Source: an uncultured Alteromonadaceae bacterium (GTDB lineage Bacteria > Pseudomonadota > Gammaproteobacteria > Enterobacterales > Alteromonadaceae). Taken from it: a stretch of DNA of 39,787 nt. Both the position numbers and the translations under genes were made by a program. How positions within the stretch are numbered: position 1 is the first letter of the stretch; every line of letters starts with the position of its first letter. Shown piece by piece: positions 1-8,011 of the stretch. Location of the stretch: positions 1-39,787 of the forward strand of contig CALKGI010000098.1 of the NCBI GenBank assembly GCA_938085045.1. The letters are read 5' to 3'. Below the pieces are notes generated by a model that saw only the letters and a program-made list of their open reading frames with translations, had not been told where the DNA came from and searched no databases.

Positions 1-108
1 GCGATTCAAGATGCTTCTAAAAAATGGACAATGCCGATAAGGAATTGGAAACCGGCCTTGAATCGGTTTATGATTGAATTCGAAGACCGTTTGATTGATT
101 ATATTTAG
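1..108 (+). CDS. IS256-family transposase, C-terminal fragment (cut by window edge)
   Basis: Reading frame 1 is open from the first base to a TAG at 106-108 and encodes 35 residues. They contain KKWTMPIRNWKPALNRF followed by an acidic, aromatic tail (FEDRLIDYI). This matches the usual C-terminus of IS256-family (mutator-type) transposases, where a KW..PI.NW motif and an E-rich end follow the DDE catalytic core. The catalytic core lies outside the window, so it cannot be told whether the element is intact. A likely terminal inverted repeat lies just downstream, which fits a real insertion-sequence end rather than a chance ORF. Confidence 0.75.
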   Translation, partial: AIQDASKKWTMPIRNWKPALNRFMIEFEDRLIDYI

Positions 109-111
109 AAC

Positions 112-141
112 TGGCAGTTACACAGAATTATTTACAGGGTC
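112..141. repeat. Probable right terminal inverted repeat of the IS256-type element
   Basis: Right after the transposase stop is a stretch reading ggcagttacacagaatt then atttacagggtc. IS256-family ends commonly have this kind of sequence (ttacacagaatt...ttacaggg) close to the transposase stop codon. The outer boundary is placed near 140-141 by resemblance only. The left end and the target-site duplication are outside the window, so neither can be checked here. Confidence 0.5.
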
Positions 142-218
142 GTTTTTTGCCCTTCTCTACGTCCTCTGTGGTGATAAGTTTTTGGTTTTTTTATTCTTAA
201 GTCAACAGCATTGCCGTA

Positions 219-242
219 GGGCGCAAACCCCCGTGTCTGCCC
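219..242 (-). repeat. Hairpin repeat, copy 1 (imperfect right arm)
   Basis: Read on the minus strand: gggcagac, loop acgggg, then gtttgcgccc. The left arm and loop match the family seen at 10316 and 21016. The right arm carries extra or mismatched bases, so this copy is a degraded hairpin. Confidence 0.5.
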
Positions 243-284
243 TTAATTGTGTAACATATTAAAATATATAAGAAATTTCAAAAA

Positions 285-305
285 GGGTAGAGACGGTGTC
301 TACCC
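285..305 (+). repeat. Hairpin repeat, copy 2
   Basis: gggtaga and tctaccc form a perfect 7-bp stem around a 7-base loop (gacggtg). The run of A before it gives a T-run after the hairpin on the minus strand, as at 10316-10337. It could therefore act as a minus-strand terminator, although no minus-strand gene ends here within the window. Confidence 0.55.
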
Positions 306-434
306 CTATGCTGTGCTTTTTAGAGTCGTGGCGAAATGGCGATTTAATGGCTTTGCGATTGCCATTTGTAGGCCGCACTCAATTGACGTATCATCTCGCT
401 AATTTTCATATTTACATCGAAGTAACCTCATCTT

Positions 435-3068
435 ATGTCGCCATTAAAACCTCTTATTTTTAGCTGCGTTGTCGGTTTCAGTATAACCCTGTTAAATGCC
501 TGCGGCGGCGGAGGTGGTGACACCAATACAGACCCTGTTGTTGTAGAAACTCCTACACCCACGCCAATCCCTGAAATACCGGTAGTTGACACCGACGGCG
601 ATTCGGTTGCCGATCAATTCGATTTATGTGCCAATACGCAACCCGGTGAAACTGTCGATGACAAAGGTTGTTCAACCGGTGAAATTAGTGGCCAAAGTAG
701 TGGCTTTACCAGCTGGGGCATTGGTGGTGGCGGTGCGATGGCGGGTTATTCTATTAACCCTTTTAATGACAACATGCGATTTGTTGGTACCGACATGGGC
801 ACTGTATTTCGCTCATTGAATCGTGGAGTCAGTTGGGTACCGGTTAAACATGATCAAACCACCTATTCGTCACGTTTGGGTTATGCCGCAGGATTTGGTT
901 TTGCTGGCGAAACCTCGGTTTTACATGCCCCAGCGGGTGTAAAACCTGTGCGTTCAATCGACGGTGGCCAAACGTTTACAGCGCCTGCTAGCTTCGAATT
1001 GGTTTATATAGATGATGGTGATATGTCTAATGATGAGCATATTACGGGTTGGTACAGTGACACAACGACTGTAGGCACTGATGCCACAGGTATCGTCTAT
1101 GCGATGACTGATTTGGGCTTATGGCGTTCGACTGATGCCGGAGATAACTGGCAATTTGTCTATAATGGCGGCGCGGTTATTGGCATGTTTATCGACAATC
1201 ACAATGCTCAAAGAATCTATATTGCGACCCAAGACAATATATTAAGTTCTACCGATGGTGAGCAGTTTAATGTTTACTTCACCCCTGTTGGTCATAAAGT
1301 TCATCGCTTTAGCGGGGGTTCTACCGCAACCGATATCACCTTAGCTTATGCCAGTGACGAGAGCAGCAAGGCGATTTCAGTCTCATTAAATCAAGGCCTA
1401 AAAGACGGTGATGTAAAAGCCACTTATGCTAGGCCGTCTAACGCGGGCGATGAGGTGGGCGCGGGCATGGTTTATGTCAGTAAAAACAACTTCGCTTTTG
1501 CTCAAACCAATCAGTTTGTCGGCAGTCATATGTTAATGGCGCAAAACGATCCGCACACTATTTATGCCACAGGCAGCAGAGGGTGGGGGCGCGAAAAAGG
1601 CACTTCTGTTTACGTATCTGAAGATGGCGGAGATAATTGGCAATTGCGTTTACTGCAAGTGAATTGGGATGCCGGTTTTGTGCCTTGGAGTGGTTCGTTA
1701 TTAGAACATTCGCAGGTCGCTTTGAATGTTGGTTGGTATGACGCTGGCTATTATACCACTGGCGTCAATCAGCTAAATAGCGCCCAGTTTGGCGGCTCTG
1801 GTAACTTCTTTTTGCATGGCAGTGAAAATGCTGGTAACCATTGGCAAGATTTAACAGGTGAGTATTTGGGAGAAACACCCACTAGTCGGCAGAAAACCGA
1901 CCAATGGTTGACCAGCGGTTTAAATGTAACAACTGTGTACGATGTTAAATTCAACCCAGCCAATGTCAACGACATTTATGCCGCTTACGCCGATATTCAC
2001 GGTGCACGCTCTACAGACCATGGTTTAACCTGGAAAATTCTCAACAGCCCCAATAACTCCATTTATGATTACGCTTTTGACCGCAATGACGCCACAAAAG
2101 TGTTTATGGTCACAGGTGCTGAGCACGATTGGCCATATCACAGCCTTTCACTTAAGGGCAGCGGTGGTGTGTTTAAATCAACAAATAAAGGCGACAACTG
2201 GCAGCGTTTAACCCCTGACAATGACCAATATAATCGCCAGTACCTGTCGATTGGTTATGATACCGTTCGCAATGACATTTATGCCGGTAGCCAAGGCGGT
2301 GGTATTTCGCGTTCACTAGATGGTGGTTTGAGCTGGGACGTGTTCAATCAAGGTTTGCCGAGCACGCTCGCAGGGCATGACTATGTGATGGACTTATCTA
2401 TTCCTCAAATTGAAGTGCTAGATAACGGTAATGTTTATGCCTTGGTAACAGGTATAAGGCCTGAACTCACCGCAGAGCAAGTTGCTACGTTGGGTTTGGC
2501 TGAAGATCAGTTAATTGTCGACTCATCAGGTGAAATCACCAAATATTATAGCTGGCTTAATGCAGCCAAAACTGGCATTTATTTGCTTGATGTTGCCAAT
2601 GGTGCAACGAGCTGGCAGTTACTGCGCGGTAATATCGACCTTGAGTCACACGGCAGTTGGAATGACGCTTGGCAACCTTGGAAACGGCCAATGAGTTTTG
2701 CCGTAGACCCACAAAACACCGACGTATTATGGTTAACCGACATGGAACCCAGAACGGTGCAGTATGGTGCAAGTGGTATTTGGAAATCGGTTGATAAAGG
2801 TCAAAACTGGCAGTTTATATTGCAACACACCATTCCCTTAGACATTAGCATTGCACCAAACGACAGTAATTACGTGGTGGTTGCTGGGCCAAAAAGCTGG
2901 GGTAATGGTGGTGTATATGTCAGCAAAAATGCTGGCCAAAGTTGGCAGATTGACACCAAAGCACCGCTACAAAATAATGCTAACGCAGTCAGTTTTGACC
3001 CGGCCAATACAGGCAAGGTTGTTTACGGATTCTTTGGTGGTGGGATGTTGTATGGGGATCGGTTGTAG
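435..3068 (+). CDS. Asp-box (VPS10/sortilin-like, GH74-like) beta-propeller lipoprotein
   Basis: 877 residues. The N-terminus is a lipoprotein signal peptide with lipobox LNAC, cleaved before Cys 23, so the protein is probably anchored to the outer membrane or exported. A Gly stretch and Thr/Pro-rich linker follow, then one TSP3-type calcium motif (VDTDGDSVADQFDLC, about 51-65). The rest is a large beta-propeller region. I count about nine Asp-box-like hairpins of the S-x-[DN]-x-G-x-x-[WF] type, for example SLNRGVSW, STDAGDNW, SEDGGDNW, STDHGLTW, STNKGDNW, SLDGGLSW and SVDKGQNW. The opening (WGIGGGGAMAGYSINPFN) resembles the start of GH74 xyloglucanases and related VPS10-type proteins. I do not recognise a specific enzyme and cannot place catalytic aspartates with confidence. 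Start chosen because it gives the signal peptide. It converges with the sensor kinase gene at 3169. Confidence 0.8.
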   Translation: MSPLKPLIFSCVVGFSITLLNACGGGGGDTNTDPVVVETPTPTPIPEIPVVDTDGDSVADQFDLCANTQPGETVDDKGCSTGEISGQSSGFTSWGIGGGGAMAGYSINPFNDNMRFVGTDMGTVFRSLNRGVSWVPVKHDQTTYSSRLGYAAGFGFAGETSVLHAPAGVKPVRSIDGGQTFTAPASFELVYIDDGDMSNDEHITGWYSDTTTVGTDATGIVYAMTDLGLWRSTDAGDNWQFVYNGGAVIGMFIDNHNAQRIYIATQDNILSSTDGEQFNVYFTPVGHKVHRFSGGSTATDITLAYASDESSKAISVSLNQGLKDGDVKATYARPSNAGDEVGAGMVYVSKNNFAFAQTNQFVGSHMLMAQNDPHTIYATGSRGWGREKGTSVYVSEDGGDNWQLRLLQVNWDAGFVPWSGSLLEHSQVALNVGWYDAGYYTTGVNQLNSAQFGGSGNFFLHGSENAGNHWQDLTGEYLGETPTSRQKTDQWLTSGLNVTTVYDVKFNPANVNDIYAAYADIHGARSTDHGLTWKILNSPNNSIYDYAFDRNDATKVFMVTGAEHDWPYHSLSLKGSGGVFKSTNKGDNWQRLTPDNDQYNRQYLSIGYDTVRNDIYAGSQGGGISRSLDGGLSWDVFNQGLPSTLAGHDYVMDLSIPQIEVLDNGNVYALVTGIRPELTAEQVATLGLAEDQLIVDSSGEITKYYSWLNAAKTGIYLLDVANGATSWQLLRGNIDLESHGSWNDAWQPWKRPMSFAVDPQNTDVLWLTDMEPRTVQYGASGIWKSVDKGQNWQFILQHTIPLDISIAPNDSNYVVVAGPKSWGNGGVYVSKNAGQSWQIDTKAPLQNNANAVSFDPANTGKVVYGFFGGGMLYGDRL

Positions 3069-3091
3069 GGTTTGAGCATTGGTATTGTTCA

Positions 3092-3154
3092 GTGAGGCTG
3101 AAGTTTCGCCTATCCTGCGCAACAATGCTGAAGTAGGCGAGGCTTCAACCTCGC
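3092..3154. repeat. Imperfect inverted repeat between convergent genes
   Basis: The arm gtgaggctgaagtttcgccta (3092-3112, just over the quoting limit in context) pairs imperfectly with 3133-3154 (gtaggcgaggcttcaacctc). The loop is about 20 bases. It fills most of the 100-bp gap between the stop codons of the lipoprotein and the kinase. There is no T-run, so it is more likely a REP-like element or a processing/stability hairpin than a standard intrinsic terminator. Confidence 0.5.
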
Positions 3155-3168
3155 TTGGTTCTTATTCT

Positions 3169-5094
3169 TTACGCCTCTTCAACTATCCTAATAAACGCTT
3201 TCATATCAATCGGCTTGGTCAGGTAGTCGTCAAAGCCCGCGAGCATGGCTTTGTTAATTTGTTCGGGTAAAACATCTGCACTTAAGGCAAACATCTTCGT
3301 ATCACTTAATTTAAGGTTGCCCTTGAGGATTTTTATTGCGGTAATGCCGCTCATTTTAGGCAGGTTAATATCAATAAATATCAGCTGGGGTAGCTGGGCA
3401 TTGGCCATTTCAACGCCGTCTTCGCCATTGTTGGCAGTCAGTAGTTCAATTTGGGGGTAATCGCTTAGCAAGCTTTCAAGTAACACTCTACTGGCTGGGT
3501 TATCTTCTATGTAGAGTATTTTTTGTTTGTTTTCTTGGCTCAATGACAAACCATTAGTTGGTGTGGCTGTGGCTGAACTTTGTTGGCTGGCAGAATCCAC
3601 TTTTGCAAAGGTTAATTTAAATATTGAACCGACATCTTGCTCACTTTGAATCTCGATTTTCCCGTTCATGTGCAACACCAAAAACTTGGTCAGGGCCAAA
3701 CCTATGCCAGTGCCTTGAATTTCATGTTGTTCGGCATATCTTAATCGGGTAAAGGGTTCAAATATCGCCTCAAAATCTTTGTCGTTAATACCAATGCCAC
3801 TGTCGCGCACAATTATTTCGACAAAACCGTCATCTGTTTCACTGACTTCTATAGCCACTGAACCGTTAGGTTGATTGTATTTAACGCCGTTGGTCAGCAA
3901 GTTAATTAATACTTGTTTGAGTCTGTCATGGTTGGCCGTGATACTCAGTGATGTGGGCTGAGCATGTAGGGTTATGCCTGCGGTATCAGCCTGACTTTGC
4001 ACCAAAGTAATACTTTGCTCTATGGTTTGTTGGAGTGGGCAGTCGTGTAAGGTTATCTCGATTTCTTGCTGTTCAAAGTTAACCACATCCATTATGTCGT
4101 TGATTAGCATCAGTAAATGCTGTCCGGCCAACAAGATATGTTCGGTAGAGACTTTGTCATTTTCTGGGGTGAGGTCGTTATGACGCATTTGTAACAGGGT
4201 GGCAAAACCAATAATGGCGTTGAGTGGCGTTCGTAATTCATGGCTCATGCGTGACAGAAAAGTCGTTTTTGTCTGATTGGCTTCTTCGGCGGTTATTTTG
4301 GCGTCTTCTGCAACCATTTTTGCGTCTTCTGCGACAATTTTGGCATCGTTTAATTCGATTTGGTGAAGCTGTATTTGATTGAGCATGGCGTTAAAGCCTT
4401 CGGTGAGTTCGCCTAGCTCATCATTACTGTACTTTTGTGCTCGGCGACTGTAGTCTTTTTCGGCCGAAACCCCGGCGACAGTATTCGCTAGTGCTTCAAT
4501 CGGATAGGCAATCAATTTTTGTAGTTTATGAGAAAAGATGTACGCCAGCACCATCGCTACTATTGCAGATAAAAGTGCGATTAGTATTAACTGAAATTGA
4601 CTTTGCTTTAGTTTATCGAGACTTAGATTGACTTTAATAAAACCAATTAAGCGGTCACTTTCAATAATGTCATGGTAGACGACAATCTGACCTTTCAAGA
4701 ATTCTGAACGATTAAAGGGGTTACGTTCAATGTCTAGTATTGGCAGTTGTGCGTCGTTCAACATCTGCTCATCGGGCAACAGGCGTTTATATTTTACAAA
4801 AGGTTCGCCGTGTACATCATAGATAATGGCCGAGATTGCTGTGGGCACTTCTTTGAGGGCGCCTAACACCTCAGCGGCTGTCTGGGTGTCATTAAACGCA
4901 ATTGCTGCGGTGCTGTTAACGGCTAGAATGCGGGTTAAAGTGGTTGCTGATTCGCGTAAAGTGTCTCTTTTACTGAGATACTCCGCAAAAATAAAAGCAC
5001 TCGACATTATTAATATAACAAACAACGCGATACCTAGTGTTAGTAGGTTTAGTTTGTGCTTAATCGGCAAATTATTGAGTTTTTGCTTGATCAT
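3169..5094 (-). CDS. CHASE8-HAMP hybrid sensor histidine kinase with C-terminal receiver
   Basis: 641 residues, inner-membrane sensor. A transmembrane helix at about 15-37 is followed by a periplasmic domain resembling CHASE8 (TLTRILAVNSTAAIAF, then AISAIIYDVHGEPF), a second transmembrane helix near 170-190 and HAMP (YPIEALANTVAGV). A coiled coil with repeated AEDAK units (about 250-270) leads to HisKA, with the phosphoacceptor His 285 in SHELRTPLN. The HATPase shows its N, G1 and G2 boxes (NLLTNGVKYN, DSGIGI, GTGIGLALTK). A receiver domain at about 525-641 has phosphoacceptor Asp 575 (FIDINLPKMSG) and Lys in TKPID. There is no DNA-binding output, so phosphate probably passes to a partner outside the window. 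Last gene of a three-gene operon: its start is 38 bp after the YfiR stop, with a gagaag ribosome-binding site. Confidence 0.9.
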   Translation of the reverse strand: MIKQKLNNLPIKHKLNLLTLGIALFVILIMSSAFIFAEYLSKRDTLRESATTLTRILAVNSTAAIAFNDTQTAAEVLGALKEVPTAISAIIYDVHGEPFVKYKRLLPDEQMLNDAQLPILDIERNPFNRSEFLKGQIVVYHDIIESDRLIGFIKVNLSLDKLKQSQFQLILIALLSAIVAMVLAYIFSHKLQKLIAYPIEALANTVAGVSAEKDYSRRAQKYSNDELGELTEGFNAMLNQIQLHQIELNDAKIVAEDAKMVAEDAKITAEEANQTKTTFLSRMSHELRTPLNAIIGFATLLQMRHNDLTPENDKVSTEHILLAGQHLLMLINDIMDVVNFEQQEIEITLHDCPLQQTIEQSITLVQSQADTAGITLHAQPTSLSITANHDRLKQVLINLLTNGVKYNQPNGSVAIEVSETDDGFVEIIVRDSGIGINDKDFEAIFEPFTRLRYAEQHEIQGTGIGLALTKFLVLHMNGKIEIQSEQDVGSIFKLTFAKVDSASQQSSATATPTNGLSLSQENKQKILYIEDNPASRVLLESLLSDYPQIELLTANNGEDGVEMANAQLPQLIFIDINLPKMSGITAIKILKGNLKLSDTKMFALSADVLPEQINKAMLAGFDDYLTKPIDMKAFIRIVEEA

Positions 5095-5132
5095 TTTGTC
5101 ACTTCTCGGCTGTCATTTTTAGGTGCATTCTT

Positions 5133-5717
5133 TTAGTTAATTTTTTTAGATATACGCATTAATTTTGCGCTGATTTTTAATCGGTTTTTTTCAACATTGT
5201 TGAGGTTTATCGCTGGGCGGATTGTTTTATTGTCTCGTAGTAATGAGATCATACCGCCTTGCTGGGCCACAAAAGTCAGCGAGTTACTGACACTAAGAAT
5301 TGGTTTTCCTGCGATTTTTTGCTTGATGGCTGGCCATTGAGCCATTTGACTTTCATCAATATACAAAACCTGACAACTGTCTTTGACGTTGTCAGTAGAA
5401 TACGCAGTTGCAACCATTGAATGGCCTTTGACAGATTCGCCCTCAAGTGTCAAAGCCAGTGTTTGTAACAAGTGCTCTTGATTAACCACGCAGTAGCGAA
5501 AGGTGTTTTCTTCGATGCCATTATTTTTATTGGGCCATTTGACGAATACCGCAAAATTATACAAAAATACGGCGTTGATTTCCTCGTCAGACGGTTTTTG
5601 TGATTTTGCGTTGACGGTTAAAGAAAAACTCAGGCACAAACATATGGCCAATATGCTTATACAGAGTCTGTGGATTAGGGTCGATTTAATCGTGAGTAAA
5701 CGAGTCATTAGATACAT
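5133..5717 (-). CDS. YfiR-family periplasmic protein (DUF4154)
   Basis: 194 residues with an N-terminal signal peptide (hydrophobic stretch ILAICLCLSFSL, cleavage after VNA). The mature part has the YfiR hallmarks: VFLYNFAVFVKWPN at the start, FRYCVV, then ILSVSNSLTFVAQQGGMISL and the closing NNVEKNRLKISAKLMRIS. In Pseudomonas, YfiR is a periplasmic repressor that binds the CHASE8-type periplasmic domain of the diguanylate cyclase YfiN. Here the next gene downstream carries a CHASE8-like sensor on a histidine kinase, so this protein probably binds that kinase. Its start lies 4 bp after the stop of the TonB-dependent receptor, which suggests translational coupling. An in-frame ATG three codons later is an alternative start. 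Confidence 0.9.
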   Translation of the reverse strand: MYLMTRLLTIKSTLIHRLCISILAICLCLSFSLTVNAKSQKPSDEEINAVFLYNFAVFVKWPNKNNGIEENTFRYCVVNQEHLLQTLALTLEGESVKGHSMVATAYSTDNVKDSCQVLYIDESQMAQWPAIKQKIAGKPILSVSNSLTFVAQQGGMISLLRDNKTIRPAINLNNVEKNRLKISAKLMRISKKIN

Positions 5718-5721
5718 AGGC

Positions 5722-7758
5722 CTAGAACGTCCACTGCATACTGAGCAAAATGCTGCGCTCTACATTGGTGGCAACTGAGTTGTCGCGCACTATACCGTAT
5801 TCGGCGTGAGATTTGTCCAGCAAATTGCGGCCACTAAGGCTGAATTTAAGTTGTGGGTTAATCGTCCATCCCCACAAAATGTCTGCGGTAACGTAACTGT
5901 CTACGTCGAATGTTCTGAGTTTATCGACGTACCTCAACGACAAGTCAATCGTCATGGCGTCATTGAGATTGTAAAACGAGTGAACCGAAAATTGATTGCG
6001 GGGGCTTTCACCGCTTAGCGCTAATCCTGAAGGGCTACTTGTGGGGTCAACGCTTATCTTCATATTCAAATAACTATAAGCAAAGCGCAATCTTAAGGGC
6101 GATGAAAACTGCCAGTCAATGGCCGCTTCGAATCCTTGAGTGATTGCAGATAATCCGCTGTCGAAGTGTTCAATTAATCGAAAGTATTCAGGGACGCCCA
6201 CATCATTAAAAACAGGCTCGAATGCCGCAGGATAACTGTTCATCAGATTGTCATATTCGTTATAAAAAACAGTAAAATCGAGTAAAGTATTTTCAAGTTT
6301 TTGGCTGCGAAAGCCTATTTCATAAGCCAGTAATTTACCACTGTCGACATCTTGTGAGCCATGCAAAGCACCTTGGATTGGCAATCCGTTAGGGCCACCT
6401 TGGGGTATAGCAAAAACATTTACACGCAAGCTATGATCTGAAAAAGAGGGGGTTCGAACGGCTTTTGAGATTGCTCCCCACCAGAGGTTGTCTGACCCAT
6501 TATAACTCAGTCGTATGGTGGGCTGAACTTCTAAGTCGCTTCTTGAATGGTCGTTGAGTTCAAATTTTGAGCCCAGTGTTAAAAATAGGTTCTGTTCCTC
6601 ATTAAGACTAATGGTATCTTGTATATGGGCACTGTATATATGTTGATGATTCTTTTTAATGTCAAAAGAAATCAGTGAACTTGTTGCACCGCCCGTGACA
6701 TTATTTAACCGAAAACCAAGCCCCCATGACAGTGAGTGATGTTCAAACAAAACGGTTTGGTGCTGATACTCAATATCAATGATTTCACTGGTCACATCCG
6801 CTTCTAATCTGTCTCTACGGTTGGATTTATCATAATAAAGTCGCCAATCGCCGCTGCCACCATGAATATATTCATGTTGCCATTTTAGCATCAAAAAGTG
6901 ACTTGCTGAATCTGTACGTGAGGGGGTTTTGATGTTGGTGAAGCTTTCAATATTGGGTATTGTCATGGTGCGGTTATTGTGACCGTCAAAATAACCCGTA
7001 GAAAAAGACAATTTGTTCATTTCACTGGGCTGCCAGTCAACCCGCAGGTTAACTTTTTCCCCTACAGCGGCGTCATTGGCATCACTGCCATCGGTATAAA
7101 CGGCATTTTCTCGGTCAAACATTTTGGCACTGAAATGATAGTAAAGAGACTCACCCGCTTTACCGCCGTATGAAAGTGAACCTATACGCTCGGTATTACC
7201 GATAACACCGGTTATTCTGCCGCCCTGATTGTCTTTGGCTTTTTTGGTAATGATGTTTACCACACCATTGACCGCATTGGCACCCCACACTGAACCGCCG
7301 GGACCGCGTATCACTTCAATACGAGCGATATCTTGGGGCATGACATCTTGCATCTCCCAAAAAACACCAGAAAACAGGGGGTTATATATGGTTCGACCAT
7401 CAATAGATACTAAGAGTTTGTTTGAAAATCGGGCTGAAAAACCGCGAGCACTGACCGCCCAGATATTATTGTCGATATGGGCAACATTGAAGCCGGGGAC
7501 CATACGTAATAAGTCTGGCAATCGGGTTGCGCCCGAGCGTTCAATATCTTCAGCGGTGATAACAAAAACACTGGCTGGGGTATCGAAAAGGCGTTGAGGG
7601 GTTTTTGAGGCGATAGACACTTCGATATTACTTAGTTCAGTCAGCGAAAGTTGCTTAAGTTCTTCTAGGGTATCAATGGTTAAACCCATTGAGCTAAATG
7701 GAACTACTAGCCCGCCCAGTAATCCCGTTCGCATTACTTTCAAGATTGTTTTGGTCAT
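5722..7758 (-). CDS. TonB-dependent outer-membrane receptor
   Basis: 678 residues. A weak signal peptide (about 1-25) is followed by a plug domain. Visible plug motifs are TPASVFVITAEDIERSGA, LPDLLRMVPGFNVA, the short SIDGRTIYNPLFSGVFWE block and the typical DIARIEVIRGPGGSVWGANAVNGVVNIIT. The remainder is the beta-barrel, ending in an aromatic residue (LLSMQWTF) as outer-membrane proteins do. No substrate can be read from the sequence. It is the first gene of an operon with a YfiR-type periplasmic protein and a CHASE8 hybrid kinase. That position suggests it acts as, or feeds, an outer-membrane sensor, perhaps besides transporting a ligand. No TonB/ExbBD genes are adjacent. Confidence 0.93.
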   Translation of the reverse strand: MTKTILKVMRTGLLGGLVVPFSSMGLTIDTLEELKQLSLTELSNIEVSIASKTPQRLFDTPASVFVITAEDIERSGATRLPDLLRMVPGFNVAHIDNNIWAVSARGFSARFSNKLLVSIDGRTIYNPLFSGVFWEMQDVMPQDIARIEVIRGPGGSVWGANAVNGVVNIITKKAKDNQGGRITGVIGNTERIGSLSYGGKAGESLYYHFSAKMFDRENAVYTDGSDANDAAVGEKVNLRVDWQPSEMNKLSFSTGYFDGHNNRTMTIPNIESFTNIKTPSRTDSASHFLMLKWQHEYIHGGSGDWRLYYDKSNRRDRLEADVTSEIIDIEYQHQTVLFEHHSLSWGLGFRLNNVTGGATSSLISFDIKKNHQHIYSAHIQDTISLNEEQNLFLTLGSKFELNDHSRSDLEVQPTIRLSYNGSDNLWWGAISKAVRTPSFSDHSLRVNVFAIPQGGPNGLPIQGALHGSQDVDSGKLLAYEIGFRSQKLENTLLDFTVFYNEYDNLMNSYPAAFEPVFNDVGVPEYFRLIEHFDSGLSAITQGFEAAIDWQFSSPLRLRFAYSYLNMKISVDPTSSPSGLALSGESPRNQFSVHSFYNLNDAMTIDLSLRYVDKLRTFDVDSYVTADILWGWTINPQLKFSLSGRNLLDKSHAEYGIVRDNSVATNVERSILLSMQWTF

Positions 7759-8011
7759 AGGTGTCTTCTACAGCTTATTTATACTCAAGCAACCTCTAAA
7801 TGGTGAGTTCACAGCGCCTGAGCCTTAAGGTGATTTAATCTCAGTATAGTTGCCTAAGTATAAAAGAAGTAACAACGAAAACATATAATTAGTGCCCATT
7901 CACAAACGCATGTTGCTGCACGTTAACTATGTGCATAGAGTGCCTTTTTGTAGGATGGGCCTCGGTTCCCTCTATCCTTCATGAGGCGAAATTTACATTA
8001 GGGACGGTATT
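7759..8011. other. Intergenic region upstream of the receptor operon
   Basis: 253 bases without a gene. It must hold the minus-strand promoter for the receptor/YfiR/kinase operon. One weak candidate has tatact (plus 7843-7848) about 18 bp after ttactt, which would give a leader of roughly 80 bases. A stretch at about 7948-7985 (gtaggatgggcctcggttcc and a later atccttcatgaggcg) has partly self-complementary ends and resembles the hairpin at 3092-3154. Confidence 0.35.

Larger units (their letters stand above)
142..434. other. Intergenic region between IS end and lipoprotein gene
   Basis: About 290 bases without a credible gene. It holds two copies of the short hairpin repeat family described separately (219-242 and 285-305), and a stretch at about 152-190 (cttctctacgtcctctgtgg) that looks like generic interspersed repeat sequence. 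The promoter for the 435-3068 gene should lie here, but I see no convincing -35/-10 pair. There is also no strong Shine-Dalgarno just before the ATG at 435. Confidence 0.5.

Noticed and set aside
5722-7758. Assigning a substrate (siderophore, vitamin B12, sugar) to the TonB-dependent receptor
   Set aside because: The plug and barrel motifs are general, and no uptake or metabolic genes are adjacent.
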